Source: Hevea brasiliensis
Lineage: Eukaryota; Streptophyta; Magnoliopsida; Malpighiales; Euphorbiaceae
Reading direction: 5' to 3'
Assembly (NCBI RefSeq): GCF_030052815.1
Contig: NC_079505.1
Span: forward strand, 13,308,388 to 13,372,387
DNA: 64,000 nucleotides
A program made the position numbers and the translations under genes. Each line of letters begins with the position of its first letter. Position 1 is the first letter of the stretch. A model generated the notes under the pieces. It ran no database searches and was not told the origin of the DNA. It saw nothing but the letters and a program-made list of their open reading frames with translations. This document shows positions 60,717 through 64,000 of this stretch, piece after piece.

Positions 60717-63313
60717 TGTAACACCCCAAAATTTTAAATTTTATTATTTTATGAGCATTACTGGTATTTTAATTTTATTTAAATTTTAGAAAATTTTTTT
60801 GAGATTTTTCGGATTTTAAAAATTGGGTTCGATTTTCCGAAAATATAAACTTTGATGATTTTTAAAAATTAATTTAAAGACCACGTGACAAAACTAAAAA
60901 TATATTTGGAATCTACGAATTTTTCGAAGTTTTCCGAATTTTTTCAAATTTTGGACCTCGTTTTGGTCCGGCGAGTAAAAATTCAAAATTTTGTATTCTG
61001 AATCGAACCGGACCGGATCGGACCGGTCGAATCGGACCGATTTTCTTCTTTTTCTTCCTCCTCCCCGTGCGCGTCCGACCCCTCTCCCTTCTTCTCTCTT
61101 TTTCTCTCTCCTCCCTCCTCCCCTTGCCGCGCCGCCACCTCCCCTGCCACCCCAGCTCGCCTCACCCCTCCCCATAGCCGCGCTGGAACGCGGAAAGCGG
61201 CTCGAGCGCGCGCGCCACTCTTCGACTTCCCCGCCAAAATTCGGCCTATCCAGCTACCAATTGGATCGGGTCTTGTGTCTAAACTCATCTACTCAACGAG
61301 AGCTTTCCATAGACACTAAGAACACCGAAATCCATTAAGCGGTTTGTCCAATTTTTGCCCGGAAAGTTTTAGCCCATTTTGATTTTTGGGCTAGATTTCT
61401 CACAAACCGTAAACCCCACGAGAAAACCGAGAGTATCAGAGAGCTCCACTCATCGAGAGCTTCGCGGCGACATAAATTTCAAATTTTTCTGACACCGTTT
61501 TCCGGTGGGTCCCACGAAACTTCGCAATGTTTTTCCGAGCATTTAATGAGCTTAGAAAATTTTGAAAAATTTATGTACTAACCCCCGTGTTATTGGCTTC
61601 GTGTAGGTATCCTCAATTCACGAAAATTCGACAGTTGTCCGGGTCTGTGAATTTTCGGTCAGACAGACCCATTACCTGAAAAGTCTCCGAATTGGATCGA
61701 GATTTTGGCTACCCCCCCATCGTCAGACATCCCGAGCGCGTTCCCGAAGTCGGAATCGGCAAAGGTAAACCCGAACCTTACTTTTTCGTAATTTTCTAGC
61801 GCTTAAATAGGATTAAAAATCCATAAAATATTCGTGGTAGCTTAGAAAATTATGATTCTTTTTGCAATAGCCTATTAATATTGCTAAGGACCACGGGGCA
61901 AAGTTTTAGAATTTTTAGAGCTTATTTGGGCAGTTTTTGCAAAAATGATCAATTATAAGGACTAAATTGAAATTTTACATATTGTGATGGATGATTGATT
62001 TGATGGGCCCAGGAGGGGCTGTGTGATGTGATTGAGTTGTGGATATATAGATTGTGAATATAGAAGTGTGTTTTGAGCCATTTTGCAGGTTGGGTAGGTC
62101 CTAGGTATATGGGAGACTCTGCCGGATTTTTGGCACGACTTAGGACGTATTTGGTCTTTCATGATCTGTATTGAGTCAATTGTGTTAAATAATTATAATG
62201 TAATTGTCAGGTGAGCCGAGACAGCCTTCTTCCTCCGCCCAGCCGCCACAGTGACCGTTGTCTAGTCTGTGAGTAAAATATTAATTTTAATTGTAATTTT
62301 GATATTATTATATGTTCAAGCATGCCCATGCATTACTTATATGCATATATCTATGTAGATAAACTCTAGGCACGATTTATGTTGCATTCATAACTGTGAA
62401 AGTGCCATGGATGTTGTTGTGGTAATTTGGAGCAGTGTGCGTGCGTTGGCGTGCGTGTGATGTGGTATGGACTATGGATAGGACGGGTAGACACGGCTTG
62501 AGATCTTCGGTGGGACCCGGTCCTTCGGGGTAGACACGGCTTGAGTTCTTCGCTGGAACCCCGATTTGGTTATTAAGTGGAAGTCCGAGCTGAGTTCTTC
62601 GCTGGCACCAGGTTGGATTTAAGAGAGCTGTATAGGAGATCAGCTCCCATATATTATGATTGATATTACAGGGTGTGTGAGTGCTCCAAATTACCTTTTT
62701 GCTGTTATGATGTGAGAATATTGTTGCTGTTGCATTTCACTCCACAGGTTGCATTAGTTCTAGATAGTTATAGAGATTATGGTTAAAATTGATATTTTAC
62801 TCTCTGAGTCGAACGCTCACTCCTGTTCAATATTTTTCAGGCTACAGGAGGATTTTATTGTGGTTAACCTGCTTTTCTCCTTCGCAGGTTGTTTTATCAT
62901 TATTTGTGTAATTTTATTTACTCCTAAAATTTCCGCATGTGTTAGAGATATTTAAATGATTCGGGTCTGTAATATAAATTGTCATGTAGACCTGTAAGAT
63001 TATTATATGTATGTTTGATGGATTGGATGAGGGAGCTGAGCTCCCATTTATTTTTTGATGCTGATATGAGTATGTGGAGGGTGAGCTGAGCTCCCCAATT
63101 GATGATATATTTTGTTTACAGGTCGGGTGAGTCAAAAACTCCCCGTTGAAAGGTCCACTTTATGGCCGGATTCTGTCCGGTTGGTTTCTTGAATTTGGGC
63201 CCAAATGGGCCTTAGAGTTGGGTTAAGGAATAGTTAGGCTTACTACGGGCCTCGGGGGCTTTAGGCTGGCCCAGGTCCTAGTGCCGGTCCGGCCCATAGA
63301 TTGGGTCGTGACA
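60717..63313 (+). mobile_element. Solo-LTR-like element, 2.6 kb
   Basis: It starts TGTAACACCCCAAAATTTTA and ends GGGTCGTGACA, with 5-mers TTTAC (60712-60716) and ATTAC (63314-63318), a 4 of 5 match. Units 1 (about 17845) and 2 (about 48715) show the uninterrupted site ('aattttactatatt' in unit 2). No gag or pol is present, so a solo LTR of a Ty3/gypsy family is the simplest explanation. Its last bases GGGTCGTGACA are the same as the end of the Tekay-like LTR read on the minus strand, suggesting a related family. A pyrimidine- and CpG-rich block lies at 61020-61270. Confidence 0.75.
61020..61270 (+). other. CpG- and pyrimidine-rich block within the LTR-like element
   Basis: A markedly G/C-rich block ('ccgcgccgccacc', 'gcgcgcgccac') in an otherwise AT-rich window. 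It has overlapping open frames on both strands (60894-61338) made by the absence of A/T-rich stop codons, with no recognisable domain. It probably corresponds to the transcribed leader of the retrotransposon LTR. Confidence 0.5.
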
Positions 63314-63830
63314 ATTACTATATTAAAATTTATATAGAATAAATAAAAAATTTATGTACTTTTTGCTATATAAAATAATAAAATAAAAAATTTAATAACT
63401 AAAATTAACATATTAATAAAATAAATTGTTGACACTATTATTATTCAAGTCCTAAGTCAAAAGTTGACAAAATAGAGAAAATTTTAAATTTCTTTGCAAT
63501 AATTATTAGTTACTTGTCTTAATACAAAAAAATTTAAATTAATAAAAATAATTATATATAGATATATATAATTTAATAAAATTTTCTTTATCCTTTAAAA
63601 CAAAAACTTTATCTTTATATGATTCGATTTAATCAAACATCCTAAAATATACAATATGCTTTCATTCATATAAAATAGTAATTATAGTCATCTTTTTCAC
63701 AAATTAATATTTTCTTTTAATAATAAAAGTAATAGTAATGAATTTGTTTGTTCCTTTTCAAATAAAATCACAAAAATTATACCATATTAGCACTATACTG
63801 GTTAAAGTATTTTTTTATAGTTATAAAATA
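63314..63830. repeat. PPR upstream segment (U, copy 3, distal part)
   Basis: Matches 17860-18366 and 48715-49198. Ends in the target site TATAAAATA (63822-63830) of the F element. Confidence 0.75.
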
Positions 63831-64000
63831 GGGTAAATTATTATGAGGTCCTTGAATTATGTTAAAATTTATTAGTTGGTCCATAAAATTCTTAAGGCCA
63901 ATTAAAATATCTATTATTAATTCAAAACAAGACTACTTAATCCTTGTGTTAGTATTCTTTGACAGAGATCATTAGTCAAAGGCTTAAAACTTAGTTAAAA
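63831..64000. mobile_element. Mutator-like non-autonomous element, family F copy 3 (cut by window end)
   Basis: The left inverted arm 'gggtaaattattatgaggtccttgaatt...' matches F copies 1 and 2 and follows the same 9-mer TATAAAATA. The rest lies beyond the window. Confidence 0.7.

Noticed and set aside
60894..61338. Arg/Gly-rich and Pro-rich frames on both strands
   Set aside because: They arise from the G/C-rich block inside an LTR-like element and have no domain.

Overview
The window is nuclear DNA of a flowering plant, most likely a eudicot. It is AT-rich and carries a Restorer-of-fertility-like (RFL) P-class pentatricopeptide-repeat (PPR) family, a Tekay/Del-type chromovirus primed by initiator-Met tRNA, RTE-clade LINEs, Mutator-like non-autonomous elements and long microsatellites. 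A woody rosid such as a Euphorbiaceae is only a guess. All protein-coding signal belongs either to three PPR paralogues or to transposons, plus one captured gene fragment.

The backbone is a triplicated segment, all copies on the minus strand: 3' flank (D), PPR gene, upstream flank (U), then a 1.3-kb Mutator-like element (family F) followed by a 'ctatttagtcc'-rich repeat (R). Unit 1 has PPR1 (2128-3963, same length as the intact gene but with two nonsense codons). Unit 2 has PPR2 (46515-48250, destroyed by four frameshifting deletions). Unit 3 has PPR3 (57772-59607, intact, 611 aa). The F element sits at the same upstream site in all three units, so it is older than the triplication.

Unit 1 has been swollen by later insertions. 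About 11.3 kb of AT-rich DNA (4031-15311) parts PPR1 from its upstream flank and itself holds a 3.7-kb LTR-like element (8302-11975) and a 1.7-kb Tat/Ogre-like LTR (about 12050-13727). A 1.37-kb insert (about 15978-17345) carries fragments of a host gene with a splice acceptor. A 9.2-kb Tekay/Del-like element (19616-28794, 5-bp target duplication GGCAT) lies inside F. After it come a tandem F-R duplication and a four-level nest at 31.8-43.4 kb: an RTE LINE (32341-35492) and a solo-LTR-like element (36438-43171), the latter split by a second, antisense LTR-like element (37227-40949, target duplication CAAGG).

Unit 2 carries a nearly full-length RTE LINE (51041-54402, 15-bp target duplication) whose reading frame is broken only by three Trp-to-stop changes. 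Unit 3's upstream flank carries a 2.6-kb solo-LTR-like element (60717-63313). RFL proteins normally enter mitochondria and bind specific mitochondrial transcripts; PPR3 is the only gene here that could still do this. The repeat residues that set RNA specificity differ strongly between the paralogues, which is the most biologically interesting signal in the window.
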